64,000 bases of DNA from Powellomyces hirtus (taxonomy: Eukaryota; Chytridiomycota; Chytridiomycetes; Spizellomycetales; Powellomycetaceae), in contig JAHLKG010000022.1 of the NCBI GenBank assembly GCA_025526995.1, forward strand, positions 310,001 to 374,000, in the 5' to 3' direction. Below, piece by piece: positions 24,094 through 34,517 of the stretch (position 1 is its first letter; each line of letters opens with the position of its first letter). The position numbers were made by a program, and so were the translations under genes. The notes beneath the pieces were generated by a model. That model searched no databases and was not told where the DNA came from. It saw only the letters and a list, made by a program, of their open reading frames with translations.

Positions 24094-24722
24094 TGTTGAT
24101 ATGTGGGGCGGGTATTATCTGAGAGAGGGGAAGGGCAAGAGAATGGAAGGCGTATCAGATGAAGCCGATGGTTTGGTGTAGTCCGCTCCATCCATCGCTC
24201 AATATCCCTGGCTACCTCGATCACACCCTTCTACTCTTCCAACCGGCACGTCCATCTCTCTCTCTTCTCGCCACACCCATGTCCTTTGATGGGATTTAGC
24301 GGACCATCCTCAACACCCCGGCTGTGCGCTATCACTTCCGAGTCCACAAAACCACGCGGACTGATCACATCCTCTAAACCTCGCGGGGTGTGCACTGACA
24401 GTTGATTGACCCTACCTACCTCTGTTGGATGTGCCTTTACGACTGCTGAAAAGCGCGGCTCGTGATGCGTTGGGTAGAGCTGTCGACTAGCGTATCATCG
24501 ATTTCCATTAGGAGTGCGATGCGAGGTGTGCGTGTGGCTTGTCACATCTCTTGTCCGTCCGCGTGTTTCGGACATATCTTGAAAACACGTGACGGCGAAG
24601 TAGAGTAGGACGTCACTCCGTCACATTACTCACTTCACCAAGCTGAGAAAACTGGCATAAAATCTACCAAGGACGACTTTAGAGGTTCCTCATCCTATTC
24701 TTTCTCCAACCTCCGCAACATA
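24094..24722. promoter_or_regulatory. divergent promoter region, SANT/JAMM gene and NDUFAF2-like gene
   Basis: A 629-bp spacer between head-to-head genes. It contains an AACACGTGACG site near 24583. No separate gene was seen. Confidence 0.45.
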
Positions 24723-25750
24723 ATGCTCCGTGGTCTCATCAACGCTTGGAAAGCGTCGAACCTCCCTTGGAGACGACACCGAATTGTAAGTCCCCAATTT
24801 CCCTTCCCGATTCACGTGGCCGCGGCGTTGTTTAGGAGATTCGATGTACAATCTTCGTTAGTCAGAACTTTCGATGCGATTCAATTCATGTGAATTTCCC
24901 TCCCCTTCCGCATGAACATTCCAAGCGATGCAACGGAGGTGCTTCGTATCTGGAAGGAATTCTATGGAAGGGGTGCAGCCTTCGCATGTTGACAAGTGCG
25001 CGAACGAAACGTACACATCCTACTCCGAGCCAGATGCGGCTGGAGATCCGGAGGACAAAGCAGCTGTTGCCTCGGTGAAGCTATCATCCTCGCCGTGTCT
25101 TACCTGCACATAGACAGACGACTCAAAGACGGACTTATGGCGAAAAGAATACGACTCTTGCTCATTATTTCCCCATTCGTTTCAGGTGGGTCGGGACCTC
25201 ACGGGCAACATGTATTTTGAAGGCCCACCGATGCGCGCCGGGACGGACCGCACGCGACGGACTATCGAGTACTATGACGGGCGGGACGAGCTGCACGATT
25301 ATGATCCGGACCGGATACCCCCGCAATGGCAGATGTGGTTGAGACATACGCGTGAGGCGGCGCCAACAATACAGGTGCGTGCGCGATAGATTCCCAGACG
25401 TACGGTGGAGCGTCATGGGGGGGGGGGGAGCGAACGACTGGGTGCCTTTGTGCTAACCCTCTTGTAAATAGGAGCTGCAGCAGGCAGAGGCACAACGGTT
25501 GCTGACGATAAGCCGAGCTAGGGAGTTGGATCGCAAGTGGGAGGAACGCAAATTGGAGCTGGAGAGGGAGAGGCTGGCTTCTTTGGGATCGGGGAGTGCT
25601 AAATCAGCGGAGGGTACAGCAACCCCGCCGCCGCCGCCGCCGCCCCCACCGGTAGCAGAATCGCAAGCACCACCATCGAAAACGGCGCCGAGCGGGCAGG
25701 GCGATACGTTTGAGCCTGGAGCGTGGAAGCCTGCTCCCCGACGTCGATGA
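24723..25750 (+). CDS. NDUFAF2: NDUFAF2-like mitochondrial complex I assembly factor
   Basis: Three exons, 24723-24785, 25186-25374 and 25472-25750, give 176 residues. Family hallmarks are VGRDLTGNMYFEGPP, RRTIEYYDGRDELHDYD and IPPQWQMWLRHTREAAPT. These match the NDUFA12/NDUFAF2 (B17.2-like) fold, and the variable charged C-terminal extension favours the assembly factor over the structural subunit. Members act in the mitochondrial matrix on late complex I intermediates. The C-terminal part has a coiled-coil-like Arg/Glu helix followed by nine prolines. The first intron is unusually long for this window (400 bp). Confidence 0.85.
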
Positions 25751-26158
25751 GGGAACCATACTCATTTTACAGAAACTTTCGCCATTTTTGGATTGATGTG
25801 AAATATAGTAACATGCAGTGATTTCTATGCAGCCGGGCAAAAAAGCCGGGCAAAAGATGATCCCCCAAGTCTGCAGCTTTTTTGAAATGTCATTGTCATC
25901 ACATTTAGAGTAGAAGGGTGTTGCAATGCGTAATTATATATTCAAAAAAAGGAAATCGAGAAGGAAGGGCGTTGTGAATGAGGCGGAACGGACATGATGC
26001 GAGTCCCATTCTCAACGAAGTATTCCGGCGGTATACTATACGGCACCAAGTGTAGCTATAAAGACCATTCAAGGTAACGCAAGGAGTGGAATCGAGCGTA
26101 GATGCGGGGATTGCGATTCGTTTGTCGAGTGGAGAGTTATCTATATCATGAGCGGAAT
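25751..26158. other. convergent 3' spacer
   Basis: This spacer lies between the 3' ends of the NDUFAF2-like gene and thioredoxin. It is A/T-rich, and no gene was recognised. Confidence 0.5.
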
Positions 26159-26554
26159 TCAAAGGGCGTACTTCTTGATCTCGGTCTCGAGTTTGGTTGG
26201 GTTAGCACCAACGACCTCGGCAACCTTCTCTCCGTTCTGGTAAATGAGGAAAGTGGGCATGGAGGAGACGCCGGCCTGCTCGGCGACGTCTGGGACTTCG
26301 TCAACGTCAATCTTGATGAAGACGGCCTTGTCGTATTTTTTGGAGAATTCTTCGAATTTGGGAGCGATCATTTTGCAAGGTCCGCACCAGGTGGCGTGAA
26401 AGTCTGAAAAAGGGGGGAAAAGGCGCAAGGATCAGCGAAGACACAGAGAGGGGAGCAATGTCATTTGGGGGGGAGGAGACTTACCGACAATGACGACCTG
26501 GTTGTTCTTGATGACGGAGTTGAACTCTTCGGCGGTTGCGACTACCTTGACCAT
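26159..26554 (-). CDS. thioredoxin
   Basis: Two exons, 26554-26485 and 26403-26159, give 104 residues, the normal length for a cytosolic thioredoxin. The active site ATWCGPCKMIAP and the cis-proline motif SSMPTF are intact. It has no targeting sequence, so a cytosolic dithiol oxidoreductase fed by thioredoxin reductase is expected. The intron sits just before the active site. A TATAAAAA-like box lies about 96 bp upstream on this strand (plus 26650-26657). Confidence 0.95.
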
Positions 26555-26649
26555 TGTGAATATGTGTATGCGGGTGTTTTGTGAGAAGTGAGAAGTGAGC
26601 AGTGAGCGGCAGTGATGAGCAATGACGGGAGTTGTGTTGGGAGGTGGTG

Positions 26650-26657
26650 TTTTTATA
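26650..26657 (-). promoter_or_regulatory. TATA-like box of the thioredoxin gene
   Basis: The minus strand reads TATAAAAA roughly 96 bp before the thioredoxin start codon. Assignment rests on sequence and position. Confidence 0.5.
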
Positions 26658-27097
26658 CTAGTGACTATTGTTATTATCGATAGTGTGCAAATGACGTGAC
26701 TAAGAGTGACAAGCGGAGGGTGGGGATGGATTTGATTCCACCTCCGTCTCACACTTCCACCTCACACTTCCACCTCACACTTCCAGAGCGTCCATACTGG
26801 ATACCAGGTAGGCCCTGGATGTAGGCACTTTATGTAGGTAGTCCTAAATGCGTGGGTTTGTCAGCCAATTTGTCAGCAAAGCAACTCGAAGCATGCATGT
26901 GGTTTCAAGTGGTTCCAATTGACGGTTCCAAGTGGGTTCCGGACACTTTATTAGTCACAGCTGAGTGTTGTTGGCGTGGCAACAGTGTCCGGACAGCTGC
27001 TCAGCCACATATCCTACGTATGGCGAGAGGTCATAGCTTTAGCGAGCAGGCTTGGGGCATCCATCTGACAGCGTTTTCTTGCACCACACAGTCCACC
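26658..27097. promoter_or_regulatory. divergent promoter region, thioredoxin and SPT16
   Basis: This is the remainder of a 543-bp spacer between head-to-head genes. A short tandem repeat of a CTCACACTTCCAC unit (three copies) lies at about 26748-26785. Confidence 0.45.
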
Positions 27098-30000
27098 ATG
27101 GCCGTCGAACTGGACGCTGATGCTTTTCGCAGGCGCTGCGGGGCTCTGCTAAACGAATGGAAGGTATGTCTGGAAGCGTCTCGTTGAAGCTGATCTCCAA
27201 TAGGCTGCTAAGACTGACATTTGACTAGGCTGCTCGCACAACCGCGGAATGGGGCAACTCGGACGCACTCTGCATAGTCGTCGGTGCATCCGACGACGAA
27301 GCGCCATACCAAAAGGGTTCCTCCCTACACACATGGCTTCTCGGCTACGAGTTTCCCGAAACGATGATTGTCATTACTGCCGACAAGGTCATATTCCACA
27401 CCAGTCCCAAAAAGGCCGGGATGCTAGAACCACTAGGCAAGAAGACGGGTATCCCTATCGAAGTGTTCAAACGGACCAAAGACGAGTCTGCCAACGCCGA
27501 AACCCTCAAACAAATCATCGAACTCATTTCCGCATCATATGGCGGCAAGCGGCTGGGCGGGTTTACAAAGGACCGGTACCAAGGCAAACTGGTCGCGGAG
27601 TGGCAGGCGGCGCTCAAGGTGTCTGGTAAAGAATTTGAGGACGCCGATATTTCGCAGGGCATGTCGACGTTGCTGGCGGCCAAGGACGATAGTGAGTTGA
27701 AGATTATCAAGCAGGCCGCCAAAGTCACGTCGGTGATTATGAAGAAACATTTTGTGTCGGAGATGATGGATGCGATTGATGAGGGGAAAAAGGTGAAGCA
27801 TGAAACTATGTCGGCCAGTTTGGAGAATTTGCTCGATGATGAAGAGGCGAGAAAGAAGCGGAAACTGCCCGCCGAGGTAGGTTTGTATGGGGTGAATGGC
27901 CGAGTGGGGAGATAACTGCGCGTGTTTTCACGTACATTTACTCAATGCTTTGGTTTTGTTAAGTTCGCCTGGGACCTCTCCGACTGGTGCTATCCACCCA
28001 TCATCCAAAGCGGCGGAAAATACGACCTCCGCGCCGACGCCGAAAGCAACAGCGAATCACTGCACGAAGGCACCATTATTGCCAGCATGGGCATCCGGTT
28101 CAAGTCGTACTGTTCCAATATTGCGCGGACGTATCTAATGAACCCTGACAAGGCCAAGGAGAAGAACTACAGTTTCCTGGTCGACCTACAGGAACAAGTG
28201 CTGATGGCCATCAAAGACGGTGTGCCGTGCAGTGATGTTTACAATACAGCTGTAGCGTATATTACAGAGAAGCGCCCGGATTTGCTGCCACATTTCATCA
28301 AGAATTGCGGGTGGAGTGTGAGTGGCCTTTCCTGCAACGTTACTTGCGCAGATTCAACGGTATTGACAGCAAGACTTCTTGTGTTGGTAGATGGGAATTC
28401 AATTCCGAGAATCCACTTACACTCTCTCAGCAAAGCACCACGCCGTGCTCAAAGCGGGGATGGTCCTTAACGTCATGGTTGGGTTCCAGAACCTCACCAA
28501 CCCGGCAGCGAGCGATCCCCGCGGCAAAACCTACGCCCTCCTCATCACCGATACCGTCGTCGTGACCAACGACACGCCCTTGGTCCTAACTGATGTCAAG
28601 AAGACCCTCGAGGAGATTTCGTTTGAGTTCCAGGACGAGGAGGAGGAAGCGCAAGTGAAACCAGAACCTAAAGCGGCTAAAGCCTCATCAGCGACCCGAC
28701 CCACCCGATCGTCGGTTTCCGCGGAACCGACGGAGCGCAATGAACGAAGACAGCTCCGGGAGGGAACTGTCCAAGCCCGCGCGGAAAATGAAGCGAAACG
28801 GAATGAACATCAGAAACAACTGCATGCGAAGATTCATGAGGAGGGCTTGCGGAAATTCCAGAATGGAGATGAGGGCGCGGCGGGGGAGACTCAGGAAGTG
28901 TTTAAAAAGTTTGCGAGTTATAAATCGGAAGCGCAGTTGCCGAAACACGTCCAGGATATGAAGGTAGGAGTTTCTCACATGAAATGAAGTGTGGCGGTCG
29001 GTACACAGATTGTTGATTGCCGGATATTGCGTGTGAAACGTAGATCATAGTGGACAATCGAAACGAGTCGATCATTCTCCCCGTGTACGGGCAAGCGGTC
29101 CCCTTCCATGTCTCTACGCTTAAAAACGTCTCCAAAAGCGAAGAACAAGATATGGTCTACCTCCGCTTCAATTTTGTCACCCCAGGCGTCACCAAAAAGG
29201 AAATGTCGCAACCGTTTGAAGATCCATCTGCCACCTTCATCCGCGCTCTCACCTTCCGATCCAGCGATGTGGGGCGTTTCATGGACCTGTTTAAACAAAT
29301 TAATGATTTGAAGAAGGATACGCAGAAACGCGATGCGGAGCGCAAGGAGAAAGCGGATTTGGTGGAGCAGGATAATTTGCAGGAAGTGAGGGGACGACGG
29401 CCTTTGAGGTTGCCCGAGGTGTATACCAGGCCATTGGTGGATAAGCGATTTCCGGGGGATCTGGAATTGCATACGAATGGAATGCGGTATCAGAGTCAGC
29501 TGAAGACGGGGCAGAAAATAGGTGGGTGTTGGTGATTGATTCGTAGCTTGATTTTTGCAGTGCAGCCATGCTCACGTACTTGGTTCATAACAGACATCCT
29601 ATTCTCCAACATCCGCCACATCTTCTTCCAACCCTGCGACCACGAACTCATTGTCATCATGCACTTCCACCTCAAAAACCCGATCATGATTGGCAAAAAA
29701 AAGACGAAGGACGTTCAATTTTACCGGGACGTGACGGACGCTGGGTACGACGAGACGGGCGGACGGTCGCGCCGGCGCGTAAATTACGGTGACGAGGACG
29801 AACTCGCGATGGAACAGGAAGAACGGCGACGCCGCGCGGGACTCAATAAAGAGTTTAAATTGTTTGCAGAGAAGATCCAGGATGCGTCCGGGATCAATGT
29901 CGAGATGCCCTTCCGGGATCTGAGTTTCCATGGAGTGCATTCACGCCAGTTGGTGCTGATTCAGCCAACGACGGAATGTTTGGTGCATCTCACGGATGTC

Positions 30001-30814
30001 CCCTTTTTGGTGATTACGTTGGATGATGTGTTGTTGGTGCATTTTGAGCGGGTGGTGGTGAGTGGAGAGATTTACGTTCTTGTCGTTGTTTGGCTTTTTT
30101 CTGTTGCCCTTTGGGCTCACTCACACTCGCTGGGATTGGAATAGTTTGGACTCCGGAATTTCGACTTGGTCATTGTTTTTAAAGACTATAATCGGCCAGT
30201 CGTTCACATCAATACCATCCCCATGAAACAGCTCGACGACGTCAAAGAGTGGTTAGAGTGAGTACTCTCAAAACTCCTCAATCCCGCTTCCCGGGCCTCC
30301 CCTGTCTACTCGCCTCTTTGATGTTTCTTCTAAAACGTTTTCGTTTCTTTGTTTTTTTTCTTTTCATTTTCCCAGCTCAATCGACATCCCCTTCAGCGAA
30401 GGACCCGCCAACCTCTCGTGGCCGGGGATTATGAAAACGGTGGCGTCGGACCCGATCGGGTTTTTCGAAACGGGCGGGTGGTCGTTCCTGCAACCGGCGG
30501 ACGAGGACGACGAGAGCGAGGAGGAAGTGTCTGAATTTGAAATCTCGGGGTCGGAGCTGGACGTGAGTTCGTCGGACGACGGCTCGGACGACCAGTTTTC
30601 GGGCGGCGACGGCGGCAACCCCAGCGACGACGACAGCGGCAGTGCGAGCGAGGAGGAAGAGAGTGGCGAGGATTGGGACGAGCTCGAACGCAAAGCGGCC
30701 CGCGCCGACAATATGAAGGCCGAGACACGCGACAGGGAGAATGGGAGTGCGAGAAGTGGGAAACGGAGAGGGGAGGATGAGGATGACCGGCGAGGCGGCA
30801 AGAGACGGAAGTGA
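27098..30814 (+). CDS. SPT16: FACT complex large subunit Spt16
   Basis: Eight exons, 27098-27163, 27229-27876, 27964-28317, 28391-28963, 29044-29521, 29594-30057, 30145-30257 and 30376-30814, give 1,044 residues, close to the known family length. The N-terminal aminopeptidase-like domain, the MGIQFRES region, the middle domain ([19 protein letters not shown]) and the PH-like block ([20 protein letters not shown]) are all recognisable. The C-terminus is the expected highly acidic tail ending in a basic patch. With Pob3/SSRP1 it forms FACT, which handles H2A-H2B during transcription and replication. All seven introns are GT-AG and keep frame. Confidence 0.97.
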
Positions 30815-31334
30815 AAGGGGGGTGAGGGAAACGGTGTACAGTCTGTCTCTTTTCTTTTTTTTTTTTTTTGTTTCCGGAACAAGAAAAAAGAGATGGCTCG
30901 CCCATTCCCAAGGCATTACTTGCATCCATCCGCCTCCTCCCCCCTTGCGAAAACACATCATATCACACATATACGGACCCGACCCCATATTCTTTCACTT
31001 TCTGACACCATATATAAGGAAAGCGGGGCCTGAGGACCACGAGAGAAGAAGGACGGAAGGACGGGCGAGAGAAAGGGCAGGACGACCGCAGGGGCACACG
31101 CACGACTGTTTGTACATATACATTTGTTGGATGGTATGACGCAATAAGATTACAATTTGAAGTGATGTAAAATAACGGTCTCGACGGTAGAATATAGATA
31201 GACAGGATCTAGTTATGTAGGTGTGCAGAGTGGTAGTGCAGTACAAAAAAAGTCTGGGCTAGCGAAAATGCAAGGAAAAATGTTGAAGGAGGGAGCACCG
31301 GTATGTATGTGTGCTGCCATCTCACACGGCATCA
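30815..31334. other. convergent 3' spacer
   Basis: This spacer lies between the 3' ends of SPT16 and aconitase. A T run of about 16 occurs near 30855-30870. No gene was recognised. Confidence 0.5.
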
Positions 31335-33827
31335 TCAAGCATTCTGGGCAATCAGATTCAACGCACTCCCCGCCCTAATCCACGCCGCCTGGTCCGCACT
31401 CAGCGAATGGTTGACCGGGATCAGCGTCTCCTCTGTGCTTCCATCGCGGGTGAGCACGAGGTACAGTTGCTGGGCAGTGTTGGTTCCATTGAGGAGGTCC
31501 ACGACGCCGCGGGTCGAGATGCGGAGCGGGGAAGAGGTGGTGGGTGCAGTAGAAGAAGAAGAAGAAGAAGAAGAAGGTGGTGCGCGGTTGATTTTATCGT
31601 AATCGGCGGGATCCGCAAAGGTGAGGGGCAGGACGCCCTGTTTCTTCAGGTTGGTCTCGTGGATGCGGGCAAACGAGCGGGCGACAATGAGTTGGCAGCC
31701 GAGGTAGCGCGGCTGGAGGGCCGCGTGTTCGCGCGCCGAGCCTTCGCCGTAATTATGGTCCGCAATGACGCACCAGGGTGCATGGAGGTGTTTATAGTGG
31801 CGCGCGACATTCGGGATCGTGTCGATGGGGTTGGTGTTGTGATCAGTAGGCAGCTCGTTCACGGCGGAATTGACCGCGTCCGTAAAGGCATTGTGGGCGC
31901 CAATGAGGGTGTTGTTGGCGATATTGTCGAGATGCCCCTTGTATTTGAGCCACGCGCCGGCAGCTGAAATGTGGTCCGTCGTGCATTTGCCGACAAATTT
32001 TCCCAGGACGAGCAGGTCGGTGAATTCGCGGCCGTGCCACGCCTGGAACGGGGTGAGGAGTTGGAGCCGGGTAGAAGCCGGGTCGACGGTGATGGTGGTG
32101 GTTGGGTGCGGGGTGGAGGTTGCCGGAGGGGGTGTGTATCCCTCACGGCCTGGGGTGAAGCCGTTGGTGGGGAGGGAAGGTACGGCTGCGGGTGGGGAGA
32201 ATGTGAAGGGTTTGCCGGAATGGGTGGGGAGGGAGTCGGTTGTTGGGTTGAATGTGAGTTTGCCCGCGAATGCCATGGCAGTGACGAGTTCCGGCGAGGC
32301 GAGGAAATTCATTGTTTTGGCGTTGCCATCGTTGCGGGATTTGAAGTTGCGGTTGAACGAGGTGAGGATGGCGTTCGGGGTGTTGGGTGGGGTCGCGGTT
32401 GTGCCGGGCGTTTCGGTTTCTTCCTCGGTGCGTTTCCATTGGCCGATGCAGGGCCCGCAGGCGTTGGCGAGGACCTTCCCGCCGACGCTTTCGAGGACTT
32501 TGGTGACGCCGTCGCGTTCAATGGTTGCGCGGATTTGTTCCGAGCCCGGGGTGATGAGGAATCGGGACTCGGTGGCCACGACGCCCGCGTCGATTGCTTG
32601 TTGAGCGAGGGAGGCCGACCGTTGCATGTCTTCGTACGAGCTATTGGTGCATGATCCGATAAGGGAGACGCTGATCTTGTCTTCCCAACCATTTTCGGTG
32701 ACAAAGTCCTTGAATTTGGACAAGGGCGTGGCGAGGTCGGGCGTGAAGGGCCCGTTGATGTGCGGCTCGAGGGTTGAGAGGTTGATTTCAATGACTTTGT
32801 CGTACGCGGCGCCCGCGTCGGCCGAGAGGAAGCCCGCAGCATGCGCCTGGTCGGCCGCGTCCGCTACGCCCGCGCGGTGGGTGGCGCGGAGGTACTGCGA
32901 CATGGCGGGCGAGTACGGGAAGGTGGAGGTGGTGGCGCCGACTTCAGCCCCCATGTTGCACATGGTCGCCATGCCCGTGCAGGACAGCGTTTCGGCGCCG
33001 GGACCAAAGTACTCGATGATGTGGTTGGTTGCGCCACGGACAGTCAGCAGACCCGCGAGGTGCAGGATGACGTCCTTGGGGGATGTCCAGCCCTGCAGCT
33101 TGCCTGTCAAGCGCACGCCGAGGATTTTGGGCGCTTTGAGTTCCCACGGGATCCCCGCCATGGCATCGACCGCGTCCGCGCCTCCAACCCCAATGGCCAG
33201 CATGCCGAGTCCGCCCGCATTGGGGGTATGCGAATCGGTTCCGAGCATGAGGGTTCCGGGTGCGGCATAGTTTTCGAGAACAATCTGGTGAATGATTCCC
33301 GATCCGGGGCCCCAGAAGGCGATTCCGTATTTATGGGCCGCGGACGAGAGGAAATGAAAGATTTCTTCATTGGTGATGGCAGACTGGGCGACATCGGCGT
33401 TCGCGCCGCGGTGGGCGGCAATCAGGTGGTCGCAGTGGATGCTGGAGGGGACGGCGGTCGTGGGTCGTTTCGCCAGCATGAACTGGAGGAGGGCCATTTG
33501 AGCGCTGGCGTCCTGCATGGCGACGCGGTCGGGAGAGAGCTTGAGGTAGGTGTCTCCGCGAACGATCGGGGTGATTGGATCATTGGGGTGGGATGCAGGG
33601 AGGTGGGAATAGAGGATTTTTTCGGCGAGGGTCAGGTTTTGGCTGCCGGAGGAGGAGGGCAGACGGATTTTCCTGACAGTGGCGAGATTGTCGATTAGGG
33701 ACTTGTAGTTTGGGATGCGAGAATCAGGAGTTGCGGTGAGGGTGGCGAGCGTTCTGGCTCTCGTTTGCGATCGACGGGCCAAGGCACTTGACCGCAGCAG
33801 AGTGTTTGGGTGTGGGAATCTGTGCAT
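31335..33827 (-). CDS. ACO2: mitochondrial aconitate hydratase, Aco2 type
   Basis: A single 830-codon exon. Residues 1-~28 are Arg/Ser/Leu-rich without acids, a typical mitochondrial presequence. The aconitase blocks are intact: DASAQMALLQFM, IHCDHLI, GTDSHTPNAGGLG, GSCTNSSYED and NACGPCIGQW (the three iron-sulfur cysteines), and GEGSAREHAAL. The wording KYGIAFWGPGSGIIHQIVLE and the spacing favour the Aco2-type paralogue, which in yeasts and moulds contributes to lysine biosynthesis (homoaconitate steps), over the main citrate-cycle enzyme; this subtype call is from recall, not alignment. A serine run near residue 755 is encoded by a GAAGAA-type microsatellite (31553-31577) and is unusual inside the swivel domain. 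Confidence 0.95.
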   Translation of the reverse strand: MHRFPHPNTLLRSSALARRSQTRARTLATLTATPDSRIPNYKSLIDNLATVRKIRLPSSSGSQNLTLAEKILYSHLPASHPNDPITPIVRGDTYLKLSPDRVAMQDASAQMALLQFMLAKRPTTAVPSSIHCDHLIAAHRGANADVAQSAITNEEIFHFLSSAAHKYGIAFWGPGSGIIHQIVLENYAAPGTLMLGTDSHTPNAGGLGMLAIGVGGADAVDAMAGIPWELKAPKILGVRLTGKLQGWTSPKDVILHLAGLLTVRGATNHIIEYFGPGAETLSCTGMATMCNMGAEVGATTSTFPYSPAMSQYLRATHRAGVADAADQAHAAGFLSADAGAAYDKVIEINLSTLEPHINGPFTPDLATPLSKFKDFVTENGWEDKISVSLIGSCTNSSYEDMQRSASLAQQAIDAGVVATESRFLITPGSEQIRATIERDGVTKVLESVGGKVLANACGPCIGQWKRTEEETETPGTTATPPNTPNAILTSFNRNFKSRNDGNAKTMNFLASPELVTAMAFAGKLTFNPTTDSLPTHSGKPFTFSPPAAVPSLPTNGFTPGREGYTPPPATSTPHPTTTITVDPASTRLQLLTPFQAWHGREFTDLLVLGKFVGKCTTDHISAAGAWLKYKGHLDNIANNTLIGAHNAFTDAVNSAVNELPTDHNTNPIDTIPNVARHYKHLHAPWCVIADHNYGEGSAREHAALQPRYLGCQLIVARSFARIHETNLKKQGVLPLTFADPADYDKINRAPPSSSSSSSSTAPTTSSPLRISTRGVVDLLNGTNTAQQLYLVLTRDGSTEETLIPVNHSLSADQAAWIRAGSALNLIAQNA

Positions 33828-34517
33828 GTTTTGACAGGTGTGTAGTTTGCGCTAATCACAAAGAGAACCTTCAGAACAAAGAGGAGAGCGAGGAGAGAGG
33901 CGGAGGTCGTATATATGCACAGCAGTCAAGTAGGTATGCGCTGGTAGTAAACGATAGCGTTGCCGTTGCCGTTGTCGTTTGGCCGTTGGTATGTATCTAT
34001 CTATCTATCTGATTCCCACAGACGACGTTGTTATTCCAAAGTGACAGTCTTTTTTTTTTTTCGTCTCACTCACTGACTCACCGCACACTCGTTGATAAAA
34101 TACGCGATGTGGGGCAATTGGGAGATGAAAGAGAGAGAGAGAGATGATCATCACGCGTGTCTGTCCTTCATCTAGGCACGCGTTTCATCTCAGTCAGGTG
34201 ACTCTGATCACGTGTTGCTATACCCATATTGAGATTAATGGACTCTTTCCGCTCGGACAGGCGGTGGAAGTGTGAAATAGAACACCTCCCTTATCTCGCG
34301 AAAACAAACGGACGTGTTGCTCCTCCCCAGTTTTTCCCCTTCACCACACCAGAAGCGCACCCAACCCAGTTTTTATCAAAACTGAATACTGTACTAGTGC
34401 GCTCAACCACTCTTATACCCTACCTTATCTTACCGTACCTACCTGCCTACGTCAACAACAACTTACCTACTTGTAGCTACCGTAAATTCCGACTTCGACG
34501 GGCACCCCTCCCCTAAC
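33828..34517. promoter_or_regulatory. divergent promoter region, aconitase and RAD21
   Basis: A 690-bp spacer between head-to-head genes. It contains microsatellites (CTAT repeats near 33995-34010, GA repeats near 34128-34143) and a GATCACGTGTT site near 34207. Confidence 0.45.

Noticed and set aside
32626..33698. Long plus-strand frames opposite aconitase
   Set aside because: They are shadows of the high-GC aconitase coding sequence on the minus strand.
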